Shown: positions 7,587-16,740, counted from the first letter of the stretch. The stretch: 42,221 nucleotides of DNA from Paracoccaceae bacterium (GCA_002709505.1 PARB01000062.1:1-42221), one strand, 5' to 3'. Numbers and translations are program-made. The notes: generated by a model from the sequence alone, not told the origin.

Positions 7587-7718
7587 GCGTGGCGTCCCCT
7601 GTTCTGGCTGGCACGCCCGCAGGTGGCGGGCGGTGACGCGCTTGTGACTCGCGCATCCGTGCCATGAGGGGGTAGTCAAGGCCGAGACACCCGTCAAAAT
7701 CAACCCGGGAGGCCGATC

Positions 7719-8105
7719 ATGCCAAGGAAACGCAACACCCTGTGGGCCGTTTGCGCGGGCATCGCCGCTCTCGCATGGTCCGCGCCGCCCCCCGCGCTCG
7801 CCGGAAAGGCGGATATCGTCGAGGTCGTCGCAAGCCAGGCCGGCGACGGCACCTGGCGCTTCGACGTCACCGTCGCCCATGCCGACGAAGGCTGGGACCA
7901 CTATGCCGACCTGTGGGAGGTGGTCGCACCCGACGGAACGGTGCTCGGGCAACGCGTTCTGGCGCATCCCCATGTCGACGAGCAGCCCTTCACCCGGTCC
8001 TTGTCGGGTGTCGAGATCCCGTCCGGCACCGGATCGGTAGAGGTGCGGGCCCGCGACAGTGTGCACGGCCTGGGAGGACGCGCTGTTTCGCTTGATCTGG
8101 ACTGA
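7719..8105 (+). CDS. Secreted protein of unknown function
   Basis: A 128-residue protein with a Sec signal peptide (basic M-P-R-K-R-N, hydrophobic core, cleavage likely after A-L-A near residue 28). The mature part is beta-rich, with F-D-V-T-V-A-H-A-D-E-G-W-D-H-Y-A-D-L-W-E-V at about 50-70 and a final V-R-A-R-D-x-V-H-G-x-G-G segment, suggesting a small immunoglobulin-like periplasmic domain. I do not recognise a named family. ATG 7719 follows GGGAGG. It is divergent from the cation efflux gene and upstream of the DUF5993/DsbB pair, so a role in the envelope is likely. Confidence 0.72.
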   Translation: MPRKRNTLWAVCAGIAALAWSAPPPALAGKADIVEVVASQAGDGTWRFDVTVAHADEGWDHYADLWEVVAPDGTVLGQRVLAHPHVDEQPFTRSLSGVEIPSGTGSVEVRARDSVHGLGGRAVSLDLD

Positions 8106-8223
8106 GCCGGTCTCGACGCAGGCGCGAAACGGGAGTAAGCACAGGAACGGTCGGCGTCTCGGCGGCCTATGGCTCCCGCCCGATCCGCGTTTCGCGCCCT
8201 CTTGTTTTCAGGTCCCTCAGGCG

Positions 8224-8382
8224 ATGTTTCTGACTGCGTTGTTTGTGCTTTTGACCGCGACCCTGGCCTCTGCCGGCTTCGGATCCCGGCGGGTGACCGT
8301 CGGTCTTGCCGGCCTGTCCTTCGTCTTCGCCATCGGCGTCTATTTTCACCACGCCTCCGACGCGCTTCCGCTGTCGTTTTGA
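8224..8382 (+). CDS. DUF5993-family small membrane protein
   Basis: A 52-residue protein with two hydrophobic segments (about 2-19 and 26-41) and a short tail F-H-H-A-S-D-A-L-P-L-S-F. Size, the double transmembrane pattern, the HHA-x-D tail and the location immediately before a DsbB-like gene match DUF5993. The stop is 11 bases before the dsbB-like ATG, so the two are surely co-transcribed. It may be a partner of that thiol-redox enzyme; this is inferred from context only. Confidence 0.75.
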   Translation: MFLTALFVLLTATLASAGFGSRRVTVGLAGLSFVFAIGVYFHHASDALPLSF

Positions 8383-8393
8383 AAGATCTTGCG

Positions 8394-8963
8394 ATGATCT
8401 CCCACAAGACCGAGGGTCTTCTCAACGTCGCCGCGCTTTTCGCGATTTCCGCGGTCCTGCTGGTTGCCTTCGCGGACCAGATCTTCGGCGGCGAGCTGCC
8501 GTGTCCCTTGTGCCTGCTGCAGCGCGGCGGTTTCCTGCTGCTCGCGATCGGTCCGGTGCTGACCGTCGCGCGCGGGCCGCATCCGGCGCATTACGGCGTG
8601 ACGATTCTCGCCGGGCTGGTCGGCGCGGGCTTTGCCATGCGCCAGGTGCTGCTGCACATCCAGCCGGGCGACGCGGGCTATGGCGCGCCGTTCCTCGGGC
8701 TGCATTTCTACACTTGGGCCTTTGTCGTCTTCGTCGTGGCGATTGCCGCCTGCGCCGCCATGCTGATCCTGCGCGTTTCGACGCCCGCCGCCCGGCGCGA
8801 CCCGCGAGATCGCGAGGCCTGGCCGGCGTTCGGAACGCTGGCCGTCGGCCTCATCGTGTTGCTGGCCGCCGCCAATGCGCTCAGCACAGGGCTTGAATGC
8901 GGTCTGGCGTCCTGCCCGGACGATCCCGTATCCTACCGGCTGCTGGCGCCTGCGGGCTCCTGA
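8394..8963 (+). CDS. DsbB-like disulfide bond formation protein
   Basis: A 189-residue integral membrane protein. C37-P-L-C40 between the first two hydrophobic segments, followed by LLQR, matches the quinone-linked redox pair of DsbB. The hydrophobic pattern suggests five membrane segments. The loop where E. coli DsbB has its second pair (C104/C130) contains no cysteine; instead two cysteines, C169 and C174, are in the C-terminal tail. If the tail is periplasmic it could replace that loop. DsbB normally re-oxidises DsbA; no dsbA is in the window. This variant is known alongside DUF5993 genes. Confidence 0.85.
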   Translation: MISHKTEGLLNVAALFAISAVLLVAFADQIFGGELPCPLCLLQRGGFLLLAIGPVLTVARGPHPAHYGVTILAGLVGAGFAMRQVLLHIQPGDAGYGAPFLGLHFYTWAFVVFVVAIAACAAMLILRVSTPAARRDPRDREAWPAFGTLAVGLIVLLAAANALSTGLECGLASCPDDPVSYRLLAPAGS

Positions 8964-8997
8964 CGCCCGACCCGTATCCGCGCACCGGAGAGCCGAC

Positions 8998-9849
8998 ATG
9001 TCATCGACCCTCGTCATCCGCCCGATGGAAACCGCCGACATGGAGCGTGCCCTCGACTGGGCCGCGGAGGAGGGCTGGAACCCGGGGCTCGAGGATGCGG
9101 CCGCCTTCCGCGACAGCGATCCGGGCGGTTTCTTCGTCGGCGAATGCGACGGCACGCCGGTGTCCTGCATTTCAGCGGTGCGCTACGGCGAGGATTTCGG
9201 CTTCATCGGTTTCTACATCTGCCATCCGGACTGGCGCGGACAGGGTCTGGCGCGACCGCTGTGGGACCGCGCCCTCGAACACCTGAAGGGGCGTACCATC
9301 GGCCTCGACGCGGTTCTGGCGCAGGAAGAGACCTATCGCCTGACGGGCTTTGAAAGCGACTATCACACGCTTCGCCATGGCGGGCTCTCAGTGGCGACGC
9401 CGCCGATGGACCCCCGCGTCGCCGTTCTGGGGCAGGGGGTGATGCCCTCCGTGCTCGCCTACGACAGGCCGTTCTTCGCCACGACGCGCGACCGGTTCCT
9501 GACCACCTGGTGCGCGCCGATGATCGCTGGGCGGCGCGGCTATGTCTTCGTCGAGGAGGGCAACTTGCGCGGCTACGGGGTGATCCGCCGGTGCCGGGAG
9601 GGCTTCAAGATCGGCCCGCTGCTCGCCGATACGCCGGAGATCGCCGACACGCTGTTCCAGGCGCTGGCCGGCGAGGTGCGCGGGCAAATGGTCTTCCTCG
9701 ACGTCCCGGCCGCGAACGAGGCCGGGCTCGATCTCGCCGAAAAATATGAGCTGTCGCCGGAATTCGAGACCGTGCGCATGTATCGCGGGCCGTCGCCGGA
9801 GCTGGACCTTGCCCGGACCTATGGTATCACCACGCTGGAGCTGGGCTGA
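8998..9849 (+). CDS. GNAT-family N-acetyltransferase, two-domain
   Basis: A 283-residue acetyl-CoA-dependent acyltransferase. The N-terminal GNAT domain (about 3-130) has the acetyl-CoA loop W-R-G-Q-G-L-A-R-P-L-W near residue 80. The C-terminal half (about 150-280), with R-G-Y-G-V-I-R-R-C-R-E-G-F-K-I-G-P-L-L-A, resembles the YitH/HolE-type second domain (Acetyltransf_18). The substrate is unknown. The ATG at 8998 has GGAG upstream; an in-frame upstream start would overlap the dsbB-like gene and is less likely. Convergent with marC, 6 bases away. Confidence 0.85.
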   Translation: MSSTLVIRPMETADMERALDWAAEEGWNPGLEDAAAFRDSDPGGFFVGECDGTPVSCISAVRYGEDFGFIGFYICHPDWRGQGLARPLWDRALEHLKGRTIGLDAVLAQEETYRLTGFESDYHTLRHGGLSVATPPMDPRVAVLGQGVMPSVLAYDRPFFATTRDRFLTTWCAPMIAGRRGYVFVEEGNLRGYGVIRRCREGFKIGPLLADTPEIADTLFQALAGEVRGQMVFLDVPAANEAGLDLAEKYELSPEFETVRMYRGPSPELDLARTYGITTLELG

Positions 9850-9855
9850 TCCGGT

Positions 9856-10509
9856 TCACGCGTTGGCGGCGGCGATCAGCGCGATGACGCCGTCGGCGAT
9901 GAACTGCACGGACAGGGCGGCGAGAAGCACGCCGAGAAGGCGGGTGATGACCATGGCGGCGGTGTCGCCCAAAAGACGCTCGATGCGGTCGGCGAGCAGG
10001 AACGACAGGTAGCAGGTCGCAACGATCACGCCGATCACCGAGGCGAGGCCCAGGACGGAGATCGTGTCGGGCGCCTGCGACGATAGCAGGATCACGGCGC
10101 TGATCGCGGCCGGTCCGGCAATCAGCGGGATCGCCAGCGGAAACACGGCCACGTCATGCAGGTCGTCGTGATGGGCGACGGCCTTTTCCGCCGTTTCCGA
10201 CTTTCGCCGGTTGCGCTTCTCGAACACCATCTCCACGGCGATCATCAGGAGCAGCAGGCCGCCGGCGATCTGGAACGCGGGAACGGAGATGCCGAGCGCG
10301 CCGAGCAGGTTCTTTCCCGCCACCAGAAACAGGAACAGGATGCCGCCGCCGATCAACACGGCGCGGATCGCGACGCGCTTGCGAACGGCGGGCGTCGCGC
10401 CGGCCGTGACGGCCAGGAACATCGGCGCGAGCCCCACCGGATCGATGGTCACGAAGAGCGTCGCGAAGGCGTTTACCAGATAGTCCGCAAGCATCGTCCC
10501 CCCGATCAT
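9856..10509 (-). CDS. MarC-family integral membrane protein
   Basis: A 217-residue protein with six predicted membrane segments. The conserved opening A-F-x-T-L-F-V-T-I-D-P-V-G-L-A-P-M-F and the central P-L-A-I-P-L-I-A-G-P-A-A-I motif are diagnostic of MarC (UPF0056). Despite the name, E. coli MarC was shown not to be needed for multiple antibiotic resistance, and the substrate is unknown. A downstream ATG at 10494, after a G-rich stretch, is an alternative start that removes five residues and agrees well with the usual N-terminus. MarC next to gyrA is a conserved neighbourhood in Rhizobiales. Confidence 0.9.
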   Translation of the reverse strand: MIGGTMLADYLVNAFATLFVTIDPVGLAPMFLAVTAGATPAVRKRVAIRAVLIGGGILFLFLVAGKNLLGALGISVPAFQIAGGLLLLMIAVEMVFEKRNRRKSETAEKAVAHHDDLHDVAVFPLAIPLIAGPAAISAVILLSSQAPDTISVLGLASVIGVIVATCYLSFLLADRIERLLGDTAAMVITRLLGVLLAALSVQFIADGVIALIAAANA

Positions 10510-10652
10510 CCGATTCCCGATATTGCGCTTATAGCAGCCGAAAACCCGCCTGTCGGGTTCCGATCCGTCCCTGGCAAAGTCAGTTTCCCGAAACGTCGGC
10601 GCAAGCGATTGAAATCACGTCATAATTAGCCGTGCGTTTTGGTGTCGCGGAT

Positions 10653-10681
10653 TTGTCGCAAGCGCCGGAATCGGCTATAAG
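10653..10681 (+). promoter_or_regulatory. Probable gyrA promoter
   Basis: TTGTCG (10653-10658), a 17-base spacer and TATAAG (10676-10681), close to the sigma-70 consensus. It is 34 bases upstream of the gyrA start. Confidence 0.65.
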
Positions 10682-10715
10682 AAACGCACGATTTCAACAG
10701 ATGTGAGACACCCCC

Positions 10716-13574
10716 TTGGCAGACCGCGACACGAGCGCACCGTCGGGCGGACTTCCGTCCGACATTCGGCCGATTTCCATCACCGACGAAATGAAGCGCA
10801 GCTACCTCGATTACGCCATGAGCGTGATCGTCAGCCGCGCGTTGCCGGACGTTCGCGACGGGCTGAAGCCGGTGCATCGGCGCATCCTCTATTCGATGCA
10901 CGAGAACGGCTACGAGTGGAACAAGCCCTACCGCAAGTCGGCCCGCGTGGTCGGTGACGTCATGGGTAAATACCACCCGCATGGCGACAGCGCGATCTAC
11001 GACGCGCTCGTGCGCATGGCGCAGCCGTTCTCGCTGCGCCTGCCGCTGATCGACGGCCAGGGCAACTTCGGCTCCGTCGACGGCGATCCGGCCGCGGCGA
11101 TGCGTTACACCGAATGTCGTCTGGAAAAGGTCACCCAGCGCATTCTCGACGACATCGACAAGGATACGGTCAACTTCCAGGACAACTACGACAACTCCGA
11201 GAGCGAGCCTGTCGTCCTGCCGGCGAAGTTCCCGAACCTTCTGGTCAATGGCGCGGGCGGTATCGCCGTCGGCATGGCGACGAACATTCCGCCGCACAAT
11301 CTCGGCGAAGTGATCGATGCCTCCATCGCGCTGATGGACAATCCGGCAATGACGACGTCGGAGCTGATGGAGATCGTTCCCGGTCCCGACTTCCCGACCG
11401 GCGGCATCATTCTCGGACGGTCCGGCATCCGCTCGGCCTACGAGACGGCGCGCGGCTCGGTGGTCATGCGCGGCAAGGCCGAGGTGGAGGAGATCCGCAA
11501 GGACCGCTTCGCCATCGTCGTCACCGAGATCCCCTATCAGGTGAACAAGTCGACGATGATCGAGCGCATCGCGGAAAGCGTCCGCGACAAGCGCCTCGAG
11601 GGGATTTCCGACATTCGCGACGAATCCGACCGCACCGGCATGCGCGTCGTGATCGAACTGAAGCGCGACGCCGTTGCCGAAGTGGTCCTGAACAATCTCT
11701 ACCGCTTCTCCGCGCTGCAGACGAGCTTCGGCTGCAACATGGTGGCGCTCAACGGCGGACGGCCGGAGCAGCTCGGCCTGAAGGACATGCTGAGCGCCTT
11801 TATCGCCTTCCGCGAGGAGGTGATCGGCCGGCGGACGCGCTTCCTGCTGAAAAAGGCGCGCGACCGCGCCCATGTGCTGGTCGGTCTGGCGATCGCCGTC
11901 GCCAACATTGACGAGGTCATTCACCTCATCCGCACCGCGCCGGATCCCGCGACCGCCCGTGCCCAGTTGATGGAACGGCACTGGCCGGCCCGCGACGTCG
12001 AGCCGCTGATCCGGCTCATCGACGACCCGCGCCACATGGTGCAGGAAGACGGCACCTACCGGCTGTCGGAAGAGCAGGCCCGTGCGATCCTCGACCTGCG
12101 CCTGCAGCGCCTGACCGCCCTCGGTCGCGATGAAATCGCCGACGAGCTGAACAAGATCGGCGCGGAAATCCAGGACTTCCTCGACATCCTGCGCTCCCGC
12201 GCCCGGATCCTCGACATCATCCGCAAGGAACTGACGGAAATCCGCGAGGAATTCGCCACCCCGCGCCGGACGGAAATCGTCGATGGCGGCGCGGACCTCG
12301 AGGACGAGGACCTGATCCGCCGCGAGGACATGGTCGTTACCGTCAGCCACGCCGGTTACATCAAGCGCGTGCCGCTCGACACCTACCGGGCACAGCGGCG
12401 CGGCGGCAAGGGCCGCTCGGGCATGGCAACGAAGGACGAGGATTTCGTCACGCGCCTGTTCGTCGCCAACACCCATACGCCGGTGCTGTTCTTCTCCTCG
12501 CGCGGCATCGCCTACAAGATGAAGGTCTGGCGCTTGCCGGTCGGCGGCCCGACCTCGCGCGGCAAGGCGCTGGTCAACATGCTGCCGCTGGAGCCGGGCG
12601 AACAGATCACCTCGATCCTGCCGCTGCCGGAGGATGAGGAGAGCTGGGCGAACCTCGACGTGATGTTCGCGACCCGGCGCGGCACGGTGCGGCGCAACAA
12701 GCTCTCCGACTTCCAGCAGATCAACAAGAACGGCAAGATCGCCATGAAGCTGGAGGAGGGCGACGGCATCGTCGGCGTCTTCACCTGTACCGAATATGAC
12801 GACGTACACCTGACGACCGCGCTCGGCCAATGCATCCGCTTCCCGGTGACCGGAGTGCGCGTCTTCGCCGGCCGCAACTCGGTCGGTGTGCGCGGCATCA
12901 ATCTGGCGGACGACGATCACGTGATCTCCATGTCGATCCTGCATCACTTCGATTGCACGGCCGAGGAGCGGGTGGCCTATCTGCGCCGCCGTCGCCTTAT
13001 GCGCGGCGAGGGGGACGACATGGCCGATCAGTCGGTCGCCGGAGAAGAGGAAGAGGTCGCGGAAGGCGAACTGTCGCAGGAACGCTATGCGGCAATGAGC
13101 GCGGCCGAACAGGTCATCCTGACGCTCTCTGCAAACGGCTACGGCAAGCGCTCGTCGTCCTTCGAGTACCGGGTGACCGGACGCGGCGGCAAGGGCATCA
13201 CCGCCATGGCTGTGACGGATCGCAACGGCCCGCTGGTTGCCTCCTTCCCGGTGGAGGAGAACGACCAGATCATGCTGGTGACCAACGGCGGGCAGCTGAT
13301 CCGTTGCCCGGTCGACGGCATCCGCATCGCCGGCCGCGCGACACAGGGCGTGATCGTGTTCAGCACGGCTGAGGGTGAGGAGGTCGTTTCCGTGTCGCGG
13401 ATCTCCGACGAGGACGCCGAGGACGGCGATCTCGAGGCCGGAGAAGAGGCTTCTGCCGCGTCCGATGATGCGCCGGGTGACGGCGGTTCGGACACTGCCG
13501 GCGATGGCGGCGAGGGAGACGGACCGTCACCTGCGGATGACGGCGCGCCTGGACCGGACGACAAGCCCGAATAA
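10716..13574 (+). CDS. gyrA: DNA gyrase subunit A
   Basis: A 952-residue type IIA topoisomerase subunit that cuts and rejoins DNA. The start codon is TTG. The breakage-reunion domain has catalytic Tyr131 (A-A-A-M-R-Y-T-E; E. coli Tyr122). The quinolone-determining positions are the sensitive type, Ser92 and Asp96 (E. coli 83 and 87). The GyrA box Q-R-R-G-G-K-G needed for DNA wrapping is at about residue 560, starting the C-terminal propeller. The propeller carries an acidic insert ([10 protein letters not shown]) of the alphaproteobacterial type, and the last 45 residues are a disordered Asp/Gly/Pro-rich tail. A promoter lies at 10653 and a terminator at 13628. Confidence 0.98.
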   Translation: MADRDTSAPSGGLPSDIRPISITDEMKRSYLDYAMSVIVSRALPDVRDGLKPVHRRILYSMHENGYEWNKPYRKSARVVGDVMGKYHPHGDSAIYDALVRMAQPFSLRLPLIDGQGNFGSVDGDPAAAMRYTECRLEKVTQRILDDIDKDTVNFQDNYDNSESEPVVLPAKFPNLLVNGAGGIAVGMATNIPPHNLGEVIDASIALMDNPAMTTSELMEIVPGPDFPTGGIILGRSGIRSAYETARGSVVMRGKAEVEEIRKDRFAIVVTEIPYQVNKSTMIERIAESVRDKRLEGISDIRDESDRTGMRVVIELKRDAVAEVVLNNLYRFSALQTSFGCNMVALNGGRPEQLGLKDMLSAFIAFREEVIGRRTRFLLKKARDRAHVLVGLAIAVANIDEVIHLIRTAPDPATARAQLMERHWPARDVEPLIRLIDDPRHMVQEDGTYRLSEEQARAILDLRLQRLTALGRDEIADELNKIGAEIQDFLDILRSRARILDIIRKELTEIREEFATPRRTEIVDGGADLEDEDLIRREDMVVTVSHAGYIKRVPLDTYRAQRRGGKGRSGMATKDEDFVTRLFVANTHTPVLFFSSRGIAYKMKVWRLPVGGPTSRGKALVNMLPLEPGEQITSILPLPEDEESWANLDVMFATRRGTVRRNKLSDFQQINKNGKIAMKLEEGDGIVGVFTCTEYDDVHLTTALGQCIRFPVTGVRVFAGRNSVGVRGINLADDDHVISMSILHHFDCTAEERVAYLRRRRLMRGEGDDMADQSVAGEEEEVAEGELSQERYAAMSAAEQVILTLSANGYGKRSSSFEYRVTGRGGKGITAMAVTDRNGPLVASFPVEENDQIMLVTNGGQLIRCPVDGIRIAGRATQGVIVFSTAEGEEVVSVSRISDEDAEDGDLEAGEEASAASDDAPGDGGSDTAGDGGEGDGPSPADDGAPGPDDKPE

Positions 13575-13627
13575 CCCCTGGCCCCTCAGGCTGGGAGCGG
13601 CGCACACCGATCGGCGCCAGAAACAGC

Positions 13628-13664
13628 AAAGGCGACGCCTGGGATCCAGGGCGTCGCCTTTTGC
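13628..13664. terminator. Terminator between gyrA and a convergent gene
   Basis: AAAGGCGACGCC pairs with GGCGTCGCCTTT across a CCTGG-type inner stem with one bulge, followed by a T-run. A-runs and T-runs on both sides let it serve gyrA and the convergent gene at 13684. Confidence 0.88.
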
Positions 13665-13683
13665 GGTTGGGCGGGACTGCGGC

Positions 13684-14037
13684 TCAGGTGCGGGCCGGAA
13701 CCCTGGCAAGCACGGAGGTCTTGCCCTCGACGTCGCGGGCCTCGAAGGTCTCGAAGCGGACCTGGCGCGGATTGACGGTGCCGCTGATGGCCGCCAGGCA
13801 ATCCGCCGACCAGTCGCCCCATGCCTCGCTCTTGCAGGTTGCCGGCAGGGCCGATGTCACGCGATCCGCCTTTTCAGCCGAGGCCGCCGGGACAGCATCG
13901 CTGGCCGCCGCCATCTTGACCGTCTGTGCAACGGTCAGGACGGCGCCGAAGACCGCCAATGCCGCAACCGTTGCGAGAGCGATGTCGCGAAAGGTCTTGT
14001 TTGAAGGTGTCTTGAGGTCGTCGCTTGTGAAGGTCAT
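13684..14037 (-). CDS. Small membrane-anchored protein with C-X11-C (copy 1)
   Basis: A 117-residue protein of unknown function. After a cytoplasmic N-terminus of about 19 residues, a single hydrophobic segment (about 20-42) anchors it with the C-terminal part outside. The outer part has two cysteines exactly 11 residues apart (C-K-S-E-A-W-G-D-W-S-A-D-C) and ends V-L-A-R-V-P-A-R-T. The same spacing occurs in the next two genes on the same strand. A disulfide in the periplasm is a reasonable inference. The chosen ATG has AGGGAC upstream; a GTG at 14076 would add 13 residues. Confidence 0.68.
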   Translation of the reverse strand: MTFTSDDLKTPSNKTFRDIALATVAALAVFGAVLTVAQTVKMAAASDAVPAASAEKADRVTSALPATCKSEAWGDWSADCLAAISGTVNPRQVRFETFEARDVEGKTSVLARVPART

Positions 14038-14112
14038 TGCCGTTACGTCCCTGCTGTGTGTTTTTGGTGTCTTCACACTGCACCGGACGTGGCAAGGAAA
14101 CCGTGACGCGCG

Positions 14113-14430
14113 TCACGATCCGGCGGCTTCTCCGGGATCCTGAAGGGGGCGGTCGGGTCGCACCCGCGCCTGCTCCGGATGCGGGTAGCGGCGCGCGGCA
14201 AAACACTCGGGGTCCGCATCGCGGAAGATGACCCCGTCGCAATCCTTGTTTGTCCGGGTGTTTGCCTCCGCGGAGGCAACGCGTTCGAGTTGAGGGGCCG
14301 CGTCGGCCATGGTCCCGATTGTTGCCACTCCGGCTCCGAGCGTCGCGCCGAAAACCAGAACTCCGGTCACCCAAAGGGCGATCGGACTATATGGGTGATA
14401 TTTTTCATAATTCGTCATCATGACGGTCAT
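14113..14430 (-). CDS. Small membrane-anchored protein with C-X11-C (copy 2)
   Basis: A 105-residue protein with one hydrophobic segment (about 17-37, A-L-W-V-T-G-V-L-V-F-G-A-T-L), then an outer part with C-D-G-V-I-F-R-D-A-D-P-E-C, again C-X11-C, followed by F-A-A-R-R-Y-P-H-P and a charged Pro-rich tail. No close family is recognised. Methionines at 14430, 14421 and 14418 are all possible starts and none has a clear ribosome site. It lies 75 bases upstream of copy 1. The overall plan matches its neighbours, but sequence identity is low outside the cysteine pair. Confidence 0.6.
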   Translation of the reverse strand: MTVMMTNYEKYHPYSPIALWVTGVLVFGATLGAGVATIGTMADAAPQLERVASAEANTRTNKDCDGVIFRDADPECFAARRYPHPEQARVRPDRPLQDPGEAAGS

Positions 14431-14630
14431 ATGGTCTGTTTTTGCCCATGTAACAAGGGCATGACAGGTCAGAAAGCCGTGAACACTGCGTGCGCGGTGC
14501 GTGAACCTGTCGGCCAATGCCCGCAAGCCGCCACGCGAATTGGCTCAGCGTTGCGCTACGCACGGGCAGCCAAGTGTGGATAAGACGATGACCGGCGCGA
14601 GGCGGGTCCGTCTTCCGCGTGATTGGAGAG

Positions 14631-14664
14631 GTGTGACGGCGGTTCGGGGGAGCCGCCGTCACAC
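14631..14664. terminator. Strong hairpin downstream of copy 3
   Basis: GTGTGACGGCGG pairs perfectly with CCGCCGTCACAC (12 bp, extendable to 14) around a G-rich loop, 33 bases after the stop of the gene at 14697. There is no T-run on either strand, so it is either a terminator without a U tail or a 3'-end stabilising hairpin. Confidence 0.55.
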
Positions 14665-14696
14665 TGTCGAGAGGTCCGAGGTCAGGAAGATTCGGA

Positions 14697-14999
14697 TCAC
14701 TCTGAAACGCGGGTGCGGACGAGAACGGTCGTCTGTCCGCCTGTGATGGCCGTTGTGCGGAAGCTGCCGCTTTCGGACGGGGCGAGTGCGCGCGCGATGT
14801 CGGCGCAGCCGGTCGCCGTGTCGACCATGGTCTCGCTGCCGCAGGCAACCTGAACGGTCCTGGGCAGGCGATCGCCCTTCTTGACCGTTGCCACATCGAT
14901 GGGGGAGCTGGAGTACACCGTGATGCCGACGCCGAAAACAGCAACAGCTGCCGCCGCAGTCGCAAGCCCGCCAAGGCTCAGGAAAGCAATGCCACGCAT
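14697..14999 (-). CDS. Small membrane-anchored protein with C-X11-C (copy 3)
   Basis: A 100-residue protein with a short basic N-terminus, one hydrophobic segment (about 4-30) and an outer part containing C-G-S-E-T-M-V-D-T-A-T-G-C, the third C-X11-C pair in a row. Its end, T-T-V-L-V-R-T-R-V-S-E, resembles the end of copy 1 (S-V-L-A-R-V-P-A-R-T). ATG 14999 has a strong AAGGAGG, which rules out the longer reading from 15026. It is divergent from coaD. Function unknown; the shared plan suggests an envelope family that has expanded locally. Confidence 0.7.
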   Translation of the reverse strand: MRGIAFLSLGGLATAAAAVAVFGVGITVYSSSPIDVATVKKGDRLPRTVQVACGSETMVDTATGCADIARALAPSESGSFRTTAITGGQTTVLVRTRVSE

Positions 15000-15139
15000 T
15001 TTGCGCCTCCTTATGCTTATGAGCAACAGTCTAGCACAAAGTGACCTTCCGTTAAATAAATTCTACGAGAGTTGTTTTTGTGCAACAGTCGATGTCTGGA
15101 ACGCTTGTGTCGACTGCGTGCCCCGGCTAGACAGGGAAA

Positions 15140-15637
15140 ATGACTCGCACCGCGCTCTATCCCGGCTCCTTCGACCCGGTCACCAATGGCCATATCGACA
15201 TTTTGCGCCATGCATTGGACCTGGCCGATCGCGTCATTGTTGCCATCGGCATCCACCCCGGCAAGGCACCGCTCTTCGCGTTTGAGGATCGTGTCGACAT
15301 GATCGCGGCTGTCGCCGAAGAGGCCTTCGGGGCCGACGACGCCGCGCGGCTGGAGGTGATCTCCTTCGACAATCTGGTCATCGAGGCCGCCCGGCAAAAC
15401 GGCGCCGCTTTCCTGGTACGCGGCCTTCGCGACGGCACTGACCTAGATTTCGAAATGCAGATGGCGGGAATGAACCGCTCGCTCGCGCCGGAGGTGCAGA
15501 CGGTGTTTCTGCCGGCCTCACCGGAAGTGCGCCACATCACCGCCACTCTGGTGCGCCAGATCGCCAAGATGGGGGGCGATGTGAGCCATTTCGTCCCGGC
15601 GCATGTTGTGCAATGCCTGTCGCGCCGGCTTGGCTGA
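15140..15637 (+). CDS. coaD: Phosphopantetheine adenylyltransferase
   Basis: A 165-residue enzyme for the fourth step of coenzyme A synthesis: 4'-phosphopantetheine + ATP to dephospho-CoA + pyrophosphate. [12 protein letters not shown] at 7-18 is the nucleotidyltransferase T/HxGH signature, [12 protein letters not shown] at about 94-105 is the substrate loop, and the nucleotide-binding loop follows [10 protein letters not shown]. Length is normal for the hexameric family. The cyclophilin genes follow 28 bases later, probably in the same transcript. Confidence 0.97.
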   Translation: MTRTALYPGSFDPVTNGHIDILRHALDLADRVIVAIGIHPGKAPLFAFEDRVDMIAAVAEEAFGADDAARLEVISFDNLVIEAARQNGAAFLVRGLRDGTDLDFEMQMAGMNRSLAPEVQTVFLPASPEVRHITATLVRQIAKMGGDVSHFVPAHVVQCLSRRLG

Positions 15638-15665
15638 CAGACCCTGGTTCTCTTCAGGAGGTCTC

Positions 15666-16208
15666 ATGATTTCGCGTATTCTTACCGCCGTCGCGGCCCT
15701 GATGATGATGGGTGCAATGACGCTGTCCGCGGGCGCACAGCCGGCCGATCCGGAAAACACGCTCTATCTCGACCTCAAGGACGGGCGGGTGGTGATCCGC
15801 CTGCGCCCCGACCTTGCGCCCAATCACGTGGAGCGGATCAAGACGCTGGCGCGTGACGGATTTTACGACGGCATCGTGTTTCACCGCGTGATCGACGGCT
15901 TTATGGCGCAGACCGGCGATCCCACCGGCACCGGCATGGGCGGATCCGATCTCCCCGATCTCAAGGCCGAGTTTTCCGAAGCGCCATTCCGGCGCGGCGT
16001 GCTCGGCATGGCGCGGTCGCGCGCACCCGACAGCGCCAATTCCCAGTTTTTCATCATGTTCGCCGACGGCGACTGGCTGAACGGGCAATACACCGTGTTC
16101 GGCGAGGTCGTCGACGGCATGGAGCATGTCGACAAGATCAAGCGCGGCGAGCCCGTCGAGGACCCCGACAAGATCATCAAGATGCAGGTTGCCGCCGACG
16201 CGACCTGA
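15666..16208 (+). CDS. Secreted peptidyl-prolyl cis-trans isomerase (cyclophilin)
   Basis: A 180-residue cyclophilin with a Sec signal peptide (cleavage likely after S-A-G-A near residue 24), so it folds proteins in the periplasm. The active-site block F-Y-D-G-I-V-F-H-R-V-I-D-G-F-M-A-Q-T-G-D-P contains the catalytic Arg and the F-x-A-Q pattern; N-S-Q-F-F-I and the L-N-G-Q-Y-T-V-F-G-E-V strand follow. AGGAGG precedes ATG 15666. It is closely related to the next gene, which lacks a signal peptide, so the pair covers periplasm and cytoplasm. Confidence 0.95.
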   Translation: MISRILTAVAALMMMGAMTLSAGAQPADPENTLYLDLKDGRVVIRLRPDLAPNHVERIKTLARDGFYDGIVFHRVIDGFMAQTGDPTGTGMGGSDLPDLKAEFSEAPFRRGVLGMARSRAPDSANSQFFIMFADGDWLNGQYTVFGEVVDGMEHVDKIKRGEPVEDPDKIIKMQVAADAT

Positions 16209-16269
16209 CCTTTCCGTCTCACCGTTTTTTCAAGACACGAACACGACAGACACGAACAGGAGCATACCC

Positions 16270-16740
16270 ATGGCTGACTACAAGGATCCCGAGAACACCC
16301 TCCTGATGGAGACCACACAGGGACCCGTCGTCATCGAGATGAAGCCGGACCTGGCGCCGGGCCACGTCGCCCGCATCAAGGAGCTGGTGCGCGACGGATT
16401 CTACGACGGCATCGTCTTCCACCGCGTGATCGATGGTTTCATGGCCCAGACCGGCTGCCCGCAGGGCACCGGCACCGGCGGCTCGGGCACCAAGCTCAAG
16501 GCCGAGTTCAACAACCACAAGCACACCCGCGGCTCCTGCTCGATGGCGCGCGCGATGGATCCGAACTCCGGCGACAGCCAGTTCTTCATCTGCTTCGCCG
16601 ACGCCCCCTGGCTCGACGGCCAGTACACGGCCTGGGGCGAGGTGATCTCCGGCATGGAGAATGTCGACAAGATCAAGCGCGGCGAGCCGGTGCAGAACCC
16701 GGACAAGATCACGTCGCTGAAGGTTGCCGCCGACGCGTGA
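16270..16740 (+). CDS. ppiB: Cytoplasmic peptidyl-prolyl cis-trans isomerase (cyclophilin B type)
   Basis: A 156-residue cyclophilin without a signal peptide. F-Y-D-G-I-V-F-H-R-V-I-D-G-F-M-A-Q-T-G holds the catalytic Arg; S-Q-F-F-I-C-F and L-D-G-Q-Y-T-A-W-G-E-V complete the active site. It shares the phrases D-P-E-N-T-L, D-K-I-K-R-G-E-P-V and V-A-A-D-A with the preceding gene, showing a tandem duplication. AGGAG lies upstream of ATG 16270. It may assist folding of cytosolic proteins. Confidence 0.95.
   Translation: MADYKDPENTLLMETTQGPVVIEMKPDLAPGHVARIKELVRDGFYDGIVFHRVIDGFMAQTGCPQGTGTGGSGTKLKAEFNNHKHTRGSCSMARAMDPNSGDSQFFICFADAPWLDGQYTAWGEVISGMENVDKIKRGEPVQNPDKITSLKVAADA

Noticed and set aside
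10805..11010. Quinolone-resistance changes in gyrA
   Set aside because: Ser92 and Asp96 are the sensitive residues; no resistance substitution is visible.
10626..12947. 773-codon open frame opposite gyrA
   Set aside because: Antisense shadow of a highly conserved gene; the translation is low-complexity Asp/Arg/Val and matches nothing known.
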